Source: Mycobacteriales bacterium
GTDB taxonomy: Bacteria; Actinomycetota; Actinomycetes; JAFAQI01
NCBI GenBank assembly: GCA_035504215.1
Contig: DATJSI010000090.1
Span: 1 to 56,288 of the forward strand
DNA: 56,288 nt
Direction: 5' to 3'
The notes under the pieces were generated by a model. The model was not told where the DNA came from and did no database searches. It was given only the letters and a program-made list of their open reading frames with translations. The position numbers and the translations under genes were made by a program. Below are positions 8,198 through 16,332 of this stretch, piece after piece. Every line of letters begins with the position of its first letter. Position 1 is the stretch's first letter.

Positions 8198-8533
8198 ATG
8201 TACGACGAAGCGCTCGCCGCCCGGGTCCGAGACATTCTCGCCAATGAACCGGACCTGGACGAGCGAAAGATGTTCGGCGGCCTATGCTTCACGCTTTCGG
8301 GCAACATGACCTGCGGCATCGTCGGCGACTCGCTCATGCTCCGGCTCAACGCGCAGCTCGCAGCCGCCGCTCTCCATGAACCGCATACCCGCCCGATGGA
8401 CTTCACCGGCCGACCAATGAAGGGCATGGTCTACGTCGCTCCCCTCGGCCTCAAAGAGCGAGCGCTGCAGCGATGGCTCGACGTGGCAATTGGCTACGTG
8501 CGCACCCTTCCCGCCAAACCCGTCAGACCGTGA
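8198..8533 (+). CDS. TfoX N-terminal domain protein
   Basis: The 111-residue protein matches the single TfoX_N domain: RKMFGGLCFTLSGNMTCGIV, then LMLRLN and a later MKGMVYV with a C-terminal helix ALQRWLDVAIGYV. In gamma-proteobacteria TfoX controls competence, but solitary TfoX_N proteins in actinobacteria have no established role. It follows the SRPBCC gene by 21 bases on the same strand and is probably cotranscribed. It is the last gene of E1 before the right-end arm sequence. Confidence 0.9.
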   Translation: MYDEALAARVRDILANEPDLDERKMFGGLCFTLSGNMTCGIVGDSLMLRLNAQLAAAALHEPHTRPMDFTGRPMKGMVYVAPLGLKERALQRWLDVAIGYVRTLPAKPVRP

Positions 8534-8625
8534 ACCCTCCGGGCGGATCTGGATCAACGCATGGCCTGGGCACCGGTCGCTGCAGGCCGCACCGGCGCAA
8601 CGGGTGCCGCCGTTTGCCCGTCCTG

Positions 8626-8652
8626 CCAGTTGCAGTTTCAGTTGCAGTTCGA
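8626..8652 (+). other. Right arm repeat of element E1
   Basis: The 27 bases are built from two direct AGTTGCAG words separated by TTTC and are identical to 14522-14548. Both copies end 131 bases before the first base of the next tRNA-Ser core. Conserved sequence plus conserved spacing points to arm-type binding sites of a shared recombinase. Confidence 0.75.
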
Positions 8653-8783
8653 ACGCCACTCCGCGTCGTCCATCCGGGTCCAGCCGCGTCCGCAGCCATC
8701 CGGCGCAAGGGACTGACGTGCACAAACGTTCGCCCCCCGGACGACTGCGGCCACGGGCGAACACCTACGGGCACGCTCACGGA

Positions 8784-8851
8784 GCACTGCTAATACGGTT
8801 TGGGTTCATCGCCCATCCGGGGTTCAAATCCCCGAGCCTCCGCTGCTGACC
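8784..8851 (+). repeat. Attachment-site core, copy 2 (junction between E1 and E2)
   Basis: This 68-base version of the tRNA-Ser 3' half has a complete T arm (CGGGG-TTCAAAT-CCCCG) and 3' acceptor strand AGCCTCC. It lacks the tRNA 5' half, so it is not a tRNA gene. Relative to copy 1 the T-stem bases differ in paired fashion and TGCGG has become TACGG. It may have come from a tRNA-Ser of another host. The region 8534-8926 otherwise contains only the arm sequences. Confidence 0.88.
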
Positions 8852-8902
8852 TGCGGTGTTGCACTTTCTGCTGCTTCTATCCGCTAGAGGACTATCTCCT
8901 AC

Positions 8903-8920
8903 CCGCATTTTTAGTTGCAA
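8903..8920 (+). other. Left arm-type sequence of element E2
   Basis: CCGCATTTTT-AGTTGCA mirrors the E1 left arm at 4163-4185. It begins 51 bases after core copy 2, against 61 in E1, a difference of about one helical turn. Confidence 0.55.
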
Positions 8921-8926
8921 TCGCGC

Positions 8927-11632
8927 TCACGCCGTCGCGGGCAGACCGAACAACCCCGGGCTCTGACGCGCCAGCTCGGTGAGCTCGTGTCGGGACGACA
9001 CGTCGGCTTTGGCGTAGATGTTGCCGAGGTGGTAGCCGACGGTGCTTTGTGTGATGAACAGATTGCGGGCGATCTGCGCGTAGCTCATGCCCGAGGTCAC
9101 CAAGGCGAGCACGTCTCGCTCACGGTCGGACAGTGAGAGTGTCGCGGTCTTGATCGCGGCGGTTGTTTTCCGTATCTCATCGACGTGTCGGAGGTAGGAC
9201 GCGGCGCCGAGCTGTTGGTAGGTGGTGGACGCAAGTTCGAGTGACCGGGCTGCGGCTGACGAGTCGTTCATCAGATGCGCGACCCGGGCGTGATCCACGT
9301 GGATGTGCGCGCCGTACAGCGGCATGGATTGAAGTGGTTGCGCGGTGGCCGCGCGCAGAGCCGCGAGCGCGGTCTTGCCGCCGCCGTTGGCCTCCGCTGC
9401 CAGTCCGCGGACCCAGGCACTCGCCGCTTCGGACCAGTCGGTGCGGCCGGCAGCAGCGGACAACCGTTGGGCACACAAGGCCGCGTCGTCGAGCGCCCTG
9501 GCCCACACCGCGGCCAGTCCGGCGTGGACGTGCCAGACCAGATTCTTGGTGAGCTCCCCGCGGCGAACCTTCTCCAGCGGTTCGCGGACCTGCGAGTGGA
9601 GCCCGGCGTCGATCGTGCCGGACGCGTGCTGCCGGATCACCTCGACCACCCACAGCTGGTCGACAGCTTCCAGCCATGGCGAGCGGGCGGTTATGTCCCG
9701 GCCGGTGGCGATCGCCTCGTCGGCCGCGTCGAAGTCGCCGACTCCGATGGCTGGGAGCGCAGCGCTGACCAGCAGTAGCGGCGCCGGCCAGTCACCGCCG
9801 AGTTCGAGGGCAAGCCGCATGTTGACTCGTGACATCGCCCAGTCGCCGGCGAACCACTGCGCCCGGGCCAGCGCCGCGTGATACGTCCCGCCTCCGAAGT
9901 CGGCCAGTCCGTGTTGCATCCGGTCGGTCATTTCGGTCAGGTCTGCGACCGCGAGGGCAAACTGTCCGGTGTTGGAGCGGACCAAGCCACGCCAGCCGAG
10001 CGTCAGCGTCTGGTCTGCCGGCACCGCACCCGGGCTGTTCGGCAACTCCGTGAGTCCAGCAACCTGGTCCGGGGTGCTCGCGTGCCGTGCGCTGAGCTGA
10101 GCGCCGGTGAGGATGGCGAGGCGCGTGAAGGTCGGGTCGTAACTGTCGTAGCACCGCATTCGCGTCAGCGCCTGCTCGATCAGCTTCTCCGGTTCACCGG
10201 CAGACAGCCGGGACCAAGCCAGAAGGGCTTCGATCCGGTGCTGGGTCCAGGCAGCGTCGGCTGCGACCGGCTGTGGGCTGGAACGCGGGGTGAGCAGCGT
10301 GACCGCGTCGCGGGCCCGGCGTTCCCATTGCGCCAACTGGGCGAGCACGAGGTCGCGTAGTGGGGTCGCCGGCAACTGGTCCAGTTCGTCGAGCTGGTCG
10401 CGCACCGTTGCCCGGTCGCCGTTGCTGAGGGTGTCGAGCAGCGACTCGAGCCGAAGCCGCTCGCGCTGGGCCGGGTCGCCCGTGACCGCGCTGGCCAACC
10501 GGTGGAAGTGCGCTGCCAGCCGATAAGAGAGCTGGTTGCGCAGCGACACCGCGTGGCTGTCGAGTTCGGCGGCGAGGTCCTCGTCGTACCCGGTGATCGC
10601 AGCGGCCCGGTGCTCGAGGGCGGCGCTGGTGCCGCTGACGACGGCCGAAGCGCGGCTGTGCAGCGTCTGCCGATCGGAAGCAGTCAGGGACCGGTACGTC
10701 GCGGCACGGATCAGGCTGTGCGCCAGGCGCATCTGCTCTCCGGTCGCGGTCGGCCGGCTCTCCGCAAGACCGGCGTCGACCAGGGCGGTGACTGACGCGG
10801 TCGGCTCGGACAGACCGGCCACGGTCGCCGCGTCGCGCAGTGGCCACCAGTCGCCGCCCAGCACCGACAATGCGGCAGCGAGGCGCCGGGCCGGCTCGGG
10901 CAGCCCGGCGACGTGGTCGGTCACCCACTGGCTGAACTCGGCCGGCGCCGGCAGCTCCCGCATCTGTGCGAGGTCACCCGCCGCGTACTCGTTGACCAAA
11001 CCGAATAGATAGAGCGGATTTCCAGCAGTGTGCTCCCAGAGCCGGGCGGCGGTGACGCGGTCGATGTCCGGCCGTCGCTCGCAGACCAGTTCGACCGCGA
11101 GCGTCTCCGACAGCCCGGCCAGCTCGATCCGCTCGACCCGGCCGGGCCGGGCTGACCATCGCCGCCACCCGGGATGCTGGCCGGCGTCGAGCGCGCGGCT
11201 AGCGAGCGCGATTAGCACTCGGTCGCCTGCGGAGCGGCTGACGACCGCGAGCAGCGCCTCGACCGACTCACTGTCCGCCCACTGCAGGTCGTCGATCGTG
11301 ACCAGCAGCGGGTTGTCGCCGGACAGCTCGTCGTCGATCCGGGCCCGCAGCCGCTGCGCCGCGAGCACCGTGGTGAGTTGGCCGCTCGCCGTGGCCGCCG
11401 TGGGGTCGACCCCGAGCCCGGCGAGGACGTCGTAGGGAAGTGCCGCCGAAGTCTCGAGGGCCTCGGTTGCGAGCCAGGTGAAACCAGCGGCCCGCTCACC
11501 GACTGTGTCCAGCAACGTCGACTTGCCGAGTCCGGCAGCGCCCTCGACCACCAGAACTGTCGGCGTGCCGCCGGCCGCTCGTGCGACGGCAGCGTCCAGG
11601 GTGCCGAGCACCTCCTCGCCCCACCGGATCAC
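8927..11632 (-). CDS. LAL-type LuxR family regulator (MalT-like STAND ATPase)
   Basis: The 901-residue protein has Walker A GAAGLGKST at residues 31-39 and Walker B-type LLVTIDDLQWAD near 115. A long helical, TPR-like middle follows, and a C-terminal LuxR HTH spans about 837-890 (LSDRERDVLALVTSGMSYAQ, then STVGYHLGNIYAKADV). LAL regulators are large ATP-dependent activators, frequent next to efflux or secondary-metabolite genes. Its start is 69 bases after the MFS stop, so it may be cotranscribed with the pump. The stop lies six bases from the E2 left arm. The signal is unknown. Confidence 0.92.
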   Translation of the reverse strand: MIRWGEEVLGTLDAAVARAAGGTPTVLVVEGAAGLGKSTLLDTVGERAAGFTWLATEALETSAALPYDVLAGLGVDPTAATASGQLTTVLAAQRLRARIDDELSGDNPLLVTIDDLQWADSESVEALLAVVSRSAGDRVLIALASRALDAGQHPGWRRWSARPGRVERIELAGLSETLAVELVCERRPDIDRVTAARLWEHTAGNPLYLFGLVNEYAAGDLAQMRELPAPAEFSQWVTDHVAGLPEPARRLAAALSVLGGDWWPLRDAATVAGLSEPTASVTALVDAGLAESRPTATGEQMRLAHSLIRAATYRSLTASDRQTLHSRASAVVSGTSAALEHRAAAITGYDEDLAAELDSHAVSLRNQLSYRLAAHFHRLASAVTGDPAQRERLRLESLLDTLSNGDRATVRDQLDELDQLPATPLRDLVLAQLAQWERRARDAVTLLTPRSSPQPVAADAAWTQHRIEALLAWSRLSAGEPEKLIEQALTRMRCYDSYDPTFTRLAILTGAQLSARHASTPDQVAGLTELPNSPGAVPADQTLTLGWRGLVRSNTGQFALAVADLTEMTDRMQHGLADFGGGTYHAALARAQWFAGDWAMSRVNMRLALELGGDWPAPLLLVSAALPAIGVGDFDAADEAIATGRDITARSPWLEAVDQLWVVEVIRQHASGTIDAGLHSQVREPLEKVRRGELTKNLVWHVHAGLAAVWARALDDAALCAQRLSAAAGRTDWSEAASAWVRGLAAEANGGGKTALAALRAATAQPLQSMPLYGAHIHVDHARVAHLMNDSSAAARSLELASTTYQQLGAASYLRHVDEIRKTTAAIKTATLSLSDRERDVLALVTSGMSYAQIARNLFITQSTVGYHLGNIYAKADVSSRHELTELARQSPGLFGLPATA

Positions 11633-11701
11633 CGCCGCGGCCCCTTCTCCGGGACTCGTTGGCTCAGCCCGTCCCGCGAGGGCAATTTATCCAAATGGTC
11701 T

Positions 11702-13720
11702 CTATGCCACCAGGCTGCGAGCGACGTGACGAAGGGCGTCGTCGAAGGCCGGGTCGTCCTCGGCGTTCCAGTCCGCGAGCCGCTCGGTCAACCAGTCGCG
11801 GATCGACGTACCGAGGTGTTCGAGCTCCTCGCGGCCGCGGTCGGTGACGGCAAGCGCACCGTCGTCACCGCTTAGGAAGCCCTGGGTCCGCGCGGTGTCG
11901 AAGGCGGGTCGCATCACCGGTGCCGGCACGCCGAATCGCGCGGCGATCGAGTGAAGGTCGGTCGGTAGACCCATCCGCGACCGTGCAGTCACGACGCCGA
12001 CGCTCCAGCCGGTGGCGCCGTCCAGGGAGGTGTCGGCAGTGGACCGGATCGTCGCGATATCGTCCGGCCCGGCGCTGCGCAGCATCCGGGAGATCGCCTG
12101 CTCGAGCTGCACCATTCGGTCCGGGCCAACCGGCGCGTTGAAGCCGTCGCCGACATCGCTGGCGCCGGCCTGTGCGGTGCTCCGCAGCGGTTGCTGCTTG
12201 AGGAACAACGAGACCGCGAAACCGACCAGAGCGACCGGCACTCCGGCCAAGAACAGCAGGTGCAGCGCGTGTGAGTAGGCGGCGACGATCGGGGTGATCT
12301 CGTGTGACGGGTAGGCGTGCAGCGTCTCTGGGGAACTGACGGCGGACGGATTCACACCCGGTGAGTGGACGAGCGCCTTGGCCAGCAGAGGCGCAAGCGC
12401 ATTAGCGAAGATCGTGCCGAAGATCGCCGTACCGAACGAGCTGCCGAGAGTGCGGAAGAAGCCGACTCCCGACGTCGCGACGCCGAGGTCGCGGAAGTCG
12501 ACGGTGCTCTGGACGACGGTGGTGAGGATCTGCATCGACAGGCCCACGCCGGCGCCGAACACGATCATGTAGGCGCACAGGGTCGGGTAGCCGGTGGTTG
12601 GCGTGAGCCGGGAGAACAGGTACAGCCCAACCGCCATCGTCAGAAAGCCAGTGATCGGGAAGAGCTTGTAGCGGCCGGTCTTGCTGACCACGGTGCCGGC
12701 CAGCATTGACGTCGCGAATAGCGCCACCACCATCGGGATGCCGCGGACGCCGGACATGGTTGGTGAGATGCCCTGGACGTACTGGCTGAAGGTCGGCATG
12801 AAGGTCAGTGCGCCGAGCATCACGAACCCGACGATGAAGGTCAGGACGACGGAGAAGCTGAACACCGGCTTGCTGAACAGGTGCAGCGGAAGCATCGGCT
12901 CCGCGGCACGGGACTCGACCCAGACGAACAGCGCGAAAGCGATCGCCGATCCGACGACCAGGCCGATGATCGTGCTCGAGCCCCAGGCGTAGGAGTTACC
13001 GCCCCAGCTCAGCGCGAGGGTTACGGCGGCAGCGCCGATCGAGACCAACATGATGCCGGCGTAGTCGATCGGCGCCCGCTTCGTAACGTTGATCTTCGGG
13101 ATGGTGATGGCGGCGAGCGCCATCAGGACGATGCCAATCGGCAAGTTGACAAGGAACACCCAACGCCAGCTGAGGTGATCGGTGAACAACCCACCCAGCA
13201 GCGGCCCGAGGACCAGCGCCACCCCGAAGACCGCGCCCAGCGCGCCCTGGTACTTCGAACGCTCCTTCAGCGGAATAACGTCCGCAATCACTGCACTGGC
13301 GGTGACGCCGAGCCCGCCTGCGCCGAGACCCTGGATCCCTCGCCATGCGATCAGCCAGGTCATGCTGTGCGCGAAGCCGCACATCGCCGAGGCCACGACG
13401 AACATCCCGGCCGAGAGTTGAAGCACAAGCTTTCGGCCGAACCGGTCTGAGAGCCGCCCGGTCAGGACGGTCGAGATCGTGTCGGCGAGCAGGTACGCCG
13501 ATACCACCCACGACAGATGGCCACCGCCGAGGTCACCGACGATCGTTGGCAGCGCAGTCGACACGATCGTCTGGTCGAGTGCAGAGAGCAGCATCGCGAC
13601 CATGACCGTGGCGAACACCATATTCATCTGGCTCCGGCTGATCGCGCCGGCTGCGGCGCTGCCAACCTCGGAAAGGTCGAGCTCCCTTGTCGGAGCTGCG
13701 GTTACGGCTGTGGTGGTCAT
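11702..13720 (-). CDS. MFS transporter (DHA2, EmrB/QacA type) with C-terminal winged-helix-like tail
   Basis: About 14 hydrophobic helices occupy residues 35-530, including MLLSALDQTIVSTALPTIVG in TM1 and the motif A version TGRLSDRFGRK. After the last helix a roughly 130-residue soluble domain follows, with helices and a wing-like strand (LSGDDGALAVTDRGREELEH), reminiscent of MarR-type folds but incomplete. Total length is 672 residues against about 500 for ordinary DHA2 pumps. ATG 13720 is preceded by AAAGGGG. Context with a LAL regulator suggests drug or metabolite export. What the tail senses is unknown. Confidence 0.88.
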   Translation of the reverse strand: MTTTAVTAAPTRELDLSEVGSAAAGAISRSQMNMVFATVMVAMLLSALDQTIVSTALPTIVGDLGGGHLSWVVSAYLLADTISTVLTGRLSDRFGRKLVLQLSAGMFVVASAMCGFAHSMTWLIAWRGIQGLGAGGLGVTASAVIADVIPLKERSKYQGALGAVFGVALVLGPLLGGLFTDHLSWRWVFLVNLPIGIVLMALAAITIPKINVTKRAPIDYAGIMLVSIGAAAVTLALSWGGNSYAWGSSTIIGLVVGSAIAFALFVWVESRAAEPMLPLHLFSKPVFSFSVVLTFIVGFVMLGALTFMPTFSQYVQGISPTMSGVRGIPMVVALFATSMLAGTVVSKTGRYKLFPITGFLTMAVGLYLFSRLTPTTGYPTLCAYMIVFGAGVGLSMQILTTVVQSTVDFRDLGVATSGVGFFRTLGSSFGTAIFGTIFANALAPLLAKALVHSPGVNPSAVSSPETLHAYPSHEITPIVAAYSHALHLLFLAGVPVALVGFAVSLFLKQQPLRSTAQAGASDVGDGFNAPVGPDRMVQLEQAISRMLRSAGPDDIATIRSTADTSLDGATGWSVGVVTARSRMGLPTDLHSIAARFGVPAPVMRPAFDTARTQGFLSGDDGALAVTDRGREELEHLGTSIRDWLTERLADWNAEDDPAFDDALRHVARSLVA

Positions 13721-13761
13721 CTCATGCCCCTTTGGTTGTTCCGGTCGGCCTGTCGCGCCGC

Positions 13762-14373
13762 TCAGGCGGTGACCGTCGGCGCCGCGGGGGCGTCGTCGCT
13801 GCTGGTGATGCGGCTGGTCTGCTTGAGCGCGAACAGGACCAACACGACCGGGAGCACCCAGTTGAGAGCCAGGTTGGTACGGCGGTGCAGCTCGCCAGCC
13901 GCCTGCAGATAACCGGAGAGGAAGTGCCCACCGGACATCACAATGATCGCCGCGGCCCACACTGCGGTGAGCTTGCGGTTAACGGCGTGAAAGATCGGCG
14001 AGGTCCAGTACTGCCGCGGCGTCGCCTCTCGCGCGTACTGCTCAGTGAACGGCGTGAACGCGAGCGAAGCCAGCATTACCAGACCGAGCACGAGAGCGCA
14101 GCCCCCGCGACCGTAGTCGACAATGTGCCGACGCACCGCGTCGTCGCCGACGAACGCGATCGCGGTCATCGCCGCGAAGGTCACCACGCCAGTCGCGTCG
14201 ATCAGCTTCAACTTCGAACCACGGGTGTTGAAGATCGTGATCGCGAGCGCGATCAGGCCTGCGATCGCCGCTGCCACCGGCACGAAGCCGGTGCCACCGT
14301 GGTCGGCCAGGATCGTGAACGCCGCCCACGAAATCAAGCTCAGAAACATCTTTTTGTTGCCCATGACGTCCAT
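13762..14373 (-). CDS. Multi-pass membrane protein of unknown function
   Basis: The 203-residue protein has five or six hydrophobic stretches: about 8-25, 30-48, 60-75, 90-110, 140-160 and 170-190. The first reads MFLSLISWAAFTILADHGG. I cannot assign a family; it has the look of small intracellular-septation or DUF3159-like membrane proteins, but without a decisive motif. It lies 41 bases upstream of the MFS gene on the same strand and is probably the first gene of the E2 operon. ATG 14364 is an alternative start. It could be an accessory subunit for the pump. Confidence 0.7.
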   Translation of the reverse strand: MDVMGNKKMFLSLISWAAFTILADHGGTGFVPVAAAIAGLIALAITIFNTRGSKLKLIDATGVVTFAAMTAIAFVGDDAVRRHIVDYGRGGCALVLGLVMLASLAFTPFTEQYAREATPRQYWTSPIFHAVNRKLTAVWAAAIIVMSGGHFLSGYLQAAGELHRRTNLALNWVLPVVLVLFALKQTSRITSSDDAPAAPTVTA

Positions 14374-14521
14374 CCCCTTCGTCGAGTCGCACCGCCGCTC
14401 TGGCGGCGACTGAACTCAGTAGATGGCCGATTGCCCCCAACTCACCTGTGAGCAATTCACAGTCTTCGGGCACCGCCGGCGGCACGACGCTACGGCTAGG
14501 TCGGGGTTCGGCGCGCGCAGC

Positions 14522-14548
14522 CCAGTTGCAGTTTCAGTTGCAGTTCGA
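14522..14548 (+). other. Right arm repeat of element E2
   Basis: It is identical over 27 bases to 8626-8652 and at the same distance (131 intervening bases) from the downstream core. The gap 14374-14679 holds this arm and no gene. A second conserved stretch (CCTACGG ... CACTGC) lies directly before the core in both elements. Confidence 0.75.
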
Positions 14549-14679
14549 TCGCTACTCGGAGCCGTCCGCACGAGTCCACTCAAGACCGTCGACGTCCGGT
14601 GCGGCGCACTGACCTGCGACAACGCAGATCCGGCGGACCGCTGGGGCCGACCCTGGACTCCTACGGACGCGCTGACGGG

Positions 14680-14746
14680 GCACTGCTAATGCGGTTTGGG
14701 TTCACCCCCATCCCGGGTTCAAATCCCGGAGCCTCCGCTGCTGACC
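14680..14746 (+). repeat. Attachment-site core, copy 3 (right end of the E1-E2 array)
   Basis: It is perfectly identical to 4035-4101 over 67 bases, covering the tRNA-Ser 3' half and nine further bases. The 5' half of a tRNA is absent upstream, so it is the attR-type scar and not a gene. Sequence to its right should be the original chromosome or an older insertion. Confidence 0.9.
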
Positions 14747-15310
14747 TGGGCTTTTGCATGTTTCACCCTTGTCATTCGGTGCGGGAAGCTGATCTCCAGT
14801 GGCACAGTCCGCAACGGAAGTGCCTCGGAGATCCGCTGAAGTCGGTCGACAAACGTCCGCATCGCAGTCGGCACACCGTCCGCGGTCGGGCTGGTAAAGG
14901 TCGTGTATGCGTACAGGTCGAGGCCCTTGGCAAGTAGCCGGCTGAAGAGGTCGAACTGTCGGGCGAACAGGTCCAGGGTCGCCTGGATGTTGAACGAGAA
15001 CGACTCATCGTCGAAACCTTTGAAACAACACACTCGCCCGTCGCCCGGTTACTCCGCCACCCGGCGACGAACGTCCGACGAGAGAGACTGCAAGAAGTAG
15101 TCGTTGGAGAGATTGTCGTCCGACCACAAGTAGACGTCGCCTGTCGCGGCTGCCTCGTCGAGGGCATCCATCATCCAGGGCACCCACTCGGGACCCAGAG
15201 ATGATCAGTTGGGTGCCTCGCTTCAGGGTGCGGCCCGCATCGATCTGAGTGGCTGTCCGGCCGGAGCCGACGCGCACTGCGTTTGCTGGAGCAGGCCGCG
15301 GATCCACCAC
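14747..15310 (-). pseudogene. Decayed gene, possibly radical-SAM-like
   Basis: Two or three minus-strand frames must be joined to read a continuous protein. A 5' piece containing GTQLIISG shifts frame near 15205 to GPEWVPWMMDALDEA and LYLWSDDNLSNDYF-like sequence. It then meets an in-frame stop just before VCCFKGFDDESFSFN, and continues through DLYAYTTFTSPT and RLQRISEALPLRTVPLE. The 3' end runs out at the tRNA-Ser core at 14746. The middle recalls actinobacterial radical-SAM-type proteins, from memory only. One frameshift, one nonsense codon and truncation at the element boundary support a pseudogene. Confidence 0.6.
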
Positions 15311-15451
15311 AGTGAACTCGAGCTACCCTGGCAGCCGCCGCTGCTCCCATGCCACTCGAGCCGACCGAGATCACCGGACGGGCCACCGCGCGACTGGCTG
15401 CCGGCGACCGCCAGGTCCGGTGAGCTCTCGGTCCCTGCCGGGTGCAGTCGG

Positions 15452-16138
15452 TCAGTTGCCGAAAGGCCGGACCTTGATCTTGTTGTTCACCTCGACCACA
15501 CCCGGGGCGCTCCAGGCCGCGCGCTCCGCCTCGCGTCGTTCCGCCCAGGAAGACACCTTGCCGCTCAGGGTCACGGTGCCGCCGTCGACCTGTACGTCGA
15601 TGTTTCGCGCTTCGGTCTCCGCGCTGCGCAAGAGCGCGCCCTCGACCTTGCTCTTCAAGGTGGCCGGTGACGGCTTCACGAGCGGCTTGACGGAGATCAG
15701 GTTGGTGACCCCCTTGACCCCCTTGAGTCGGCGTACTGCTCGCTCGGCATCGAGCCGCTGGAAGTGCCAGGGAACCTCGCCGCGCAGGGTCGCCCAGCCC
15801 TTGGAAACCGTGACCTGGACCTTGCCCTCCGGGATCGTGGTGTCCCAGTCGAGCGCTCGCGCGGCCTCGGCGGCGATTTCGGCGTCAGTGCGCTCAGCGC
15901 TGTGTGGCAGCTTCACCTCGATGTCGTTGGCGACCGCCACGACGCCACGCACCCGGCGCGCGGCTTTCTCCGCCGCCCACCTCTTGGTGTAGCTGTCGAC
16001 CCATCCTGTGAGCGACACGACTCCGTCCTTGACGATCACGCCGATCTCGTTGGGCTGCACGGGGGCATCCCACTTGAGCTCCTCGATCACGTCTTTCTGG
16101 ATCTGCTCGTCGGCCCGCGCTTCGACCGCAGTAGTCAT
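15452..16138 (-). CDS. Triple-BON-domain protein (OsmY-like)
   Basis: The 228-residue protein has three BON repeats at about 8-75, 83-150 and 152-222. Each has the pattern of a strand with VxxGxVxLxGxV and a helix ending in xxVxGVxxVxNxI ([36 protein letters not shown]). BON domains bind phospholipids or other hydrophobic surfaces and occur in osmotic-stress proteins. No signal peptide is present, so it is probably cytosolic. AAGGAG lies seven bases before ATG 16138. It is consistent with the stress-gene content to its right. Confidence 0.93.
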   Translation of the reverse strand: MTTAVEARADEQIQKDVIEELKWDAPVQPNEIGVIVKDGVVSLTGWVDSYTKRWAAEKAARRVRGVVAVANDIEVKLPHSAERTDAEIAAEAARALDWDTTIPEGKVQVTVSKGWATLRGEVPWHFQRLDAERAVRRLKGVKGVTNLISVKPLVKPSPATLKSKVEGALLRSAETEARNIDVQVDGGTVTLSGKVSSWAERREAERAAWSAPGVVEVNNKIKVRPFGN

Positions 16139-16332
16139 CTGCCTACTCCTTCCCTCGAGAATTTCTGCTTACGGACTCGACTGTCGCCTGGTAGCGCCGA
16201 CCGGGCATCCCCTGTCCGGGTAGACATCCGGCCGTCACGTCGGCGGTGTGTTAGGAACAGCGCCGCTATTCCTCGAGAATCGACAGCGCACGAGTCGCCA
16301 ACTGTGGAGGTTGAAGCGCGGGTTTGAGCTGT

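Larger units (their letters stand above)
4102..8851. mobile_element. Element E1: integrase-less genomic module at tRNA-Ser
   Basis: It is bounded by the tRNA-Ser core copies at 4035 and 8784 and has a left arm (4163-4185) and a right arm (8626-8652). Cargo is DUF427, SRPBCC, MFS pump and TetR, then HxlR, SRPBCC and TfoX. No integrase, excisionase, replication or conjugation gene is present, so movement would need a recombinase in trans. It fits the definition of a cis-mobilisable element or a decayed island. The boundaries are seen; mobility is inferred. Confidence 0.75.
8852..14746. mobile_element. Element E2: second integrase-less module, in tandem with E1
   Basis: It is bounded by core copies at 8784 and 14680, with a left arm at 8903-8920 and a right arm at 14522-14548. 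All three cargo genes lie on the minus strand: a membrane protein, an MFS pump with a regulatory tail, and a LAL-type LuxR regulator. As in E1 there is no recombinase gene. Shared arm design with unrelated cargo suggests two members of one element family stacked at one tRNA. Confidence 0.75.

Noticed and set aside
8750-8842. Core copy 2 as a tRNA-Ser gene
   Set aside because: The T arm and 3' acceptor are complete, but there is no 5' acceptor strand, D arm or 5' anticodon strand upstream.
4102-14679. A hidden integrase or excisionase inside E1 or E2
   Set aside because: All substantial frames in both modules were read and belong to the listed families or are shadows; no R-H-R-Y or serine recombinase motif was seen.
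14640-14737. Core copy 3 as a second tRNA-Ser gene
   Set aside because: The sequence left of the anticodon loop does not match a tRNA 5' half, so it is only the 3' part.
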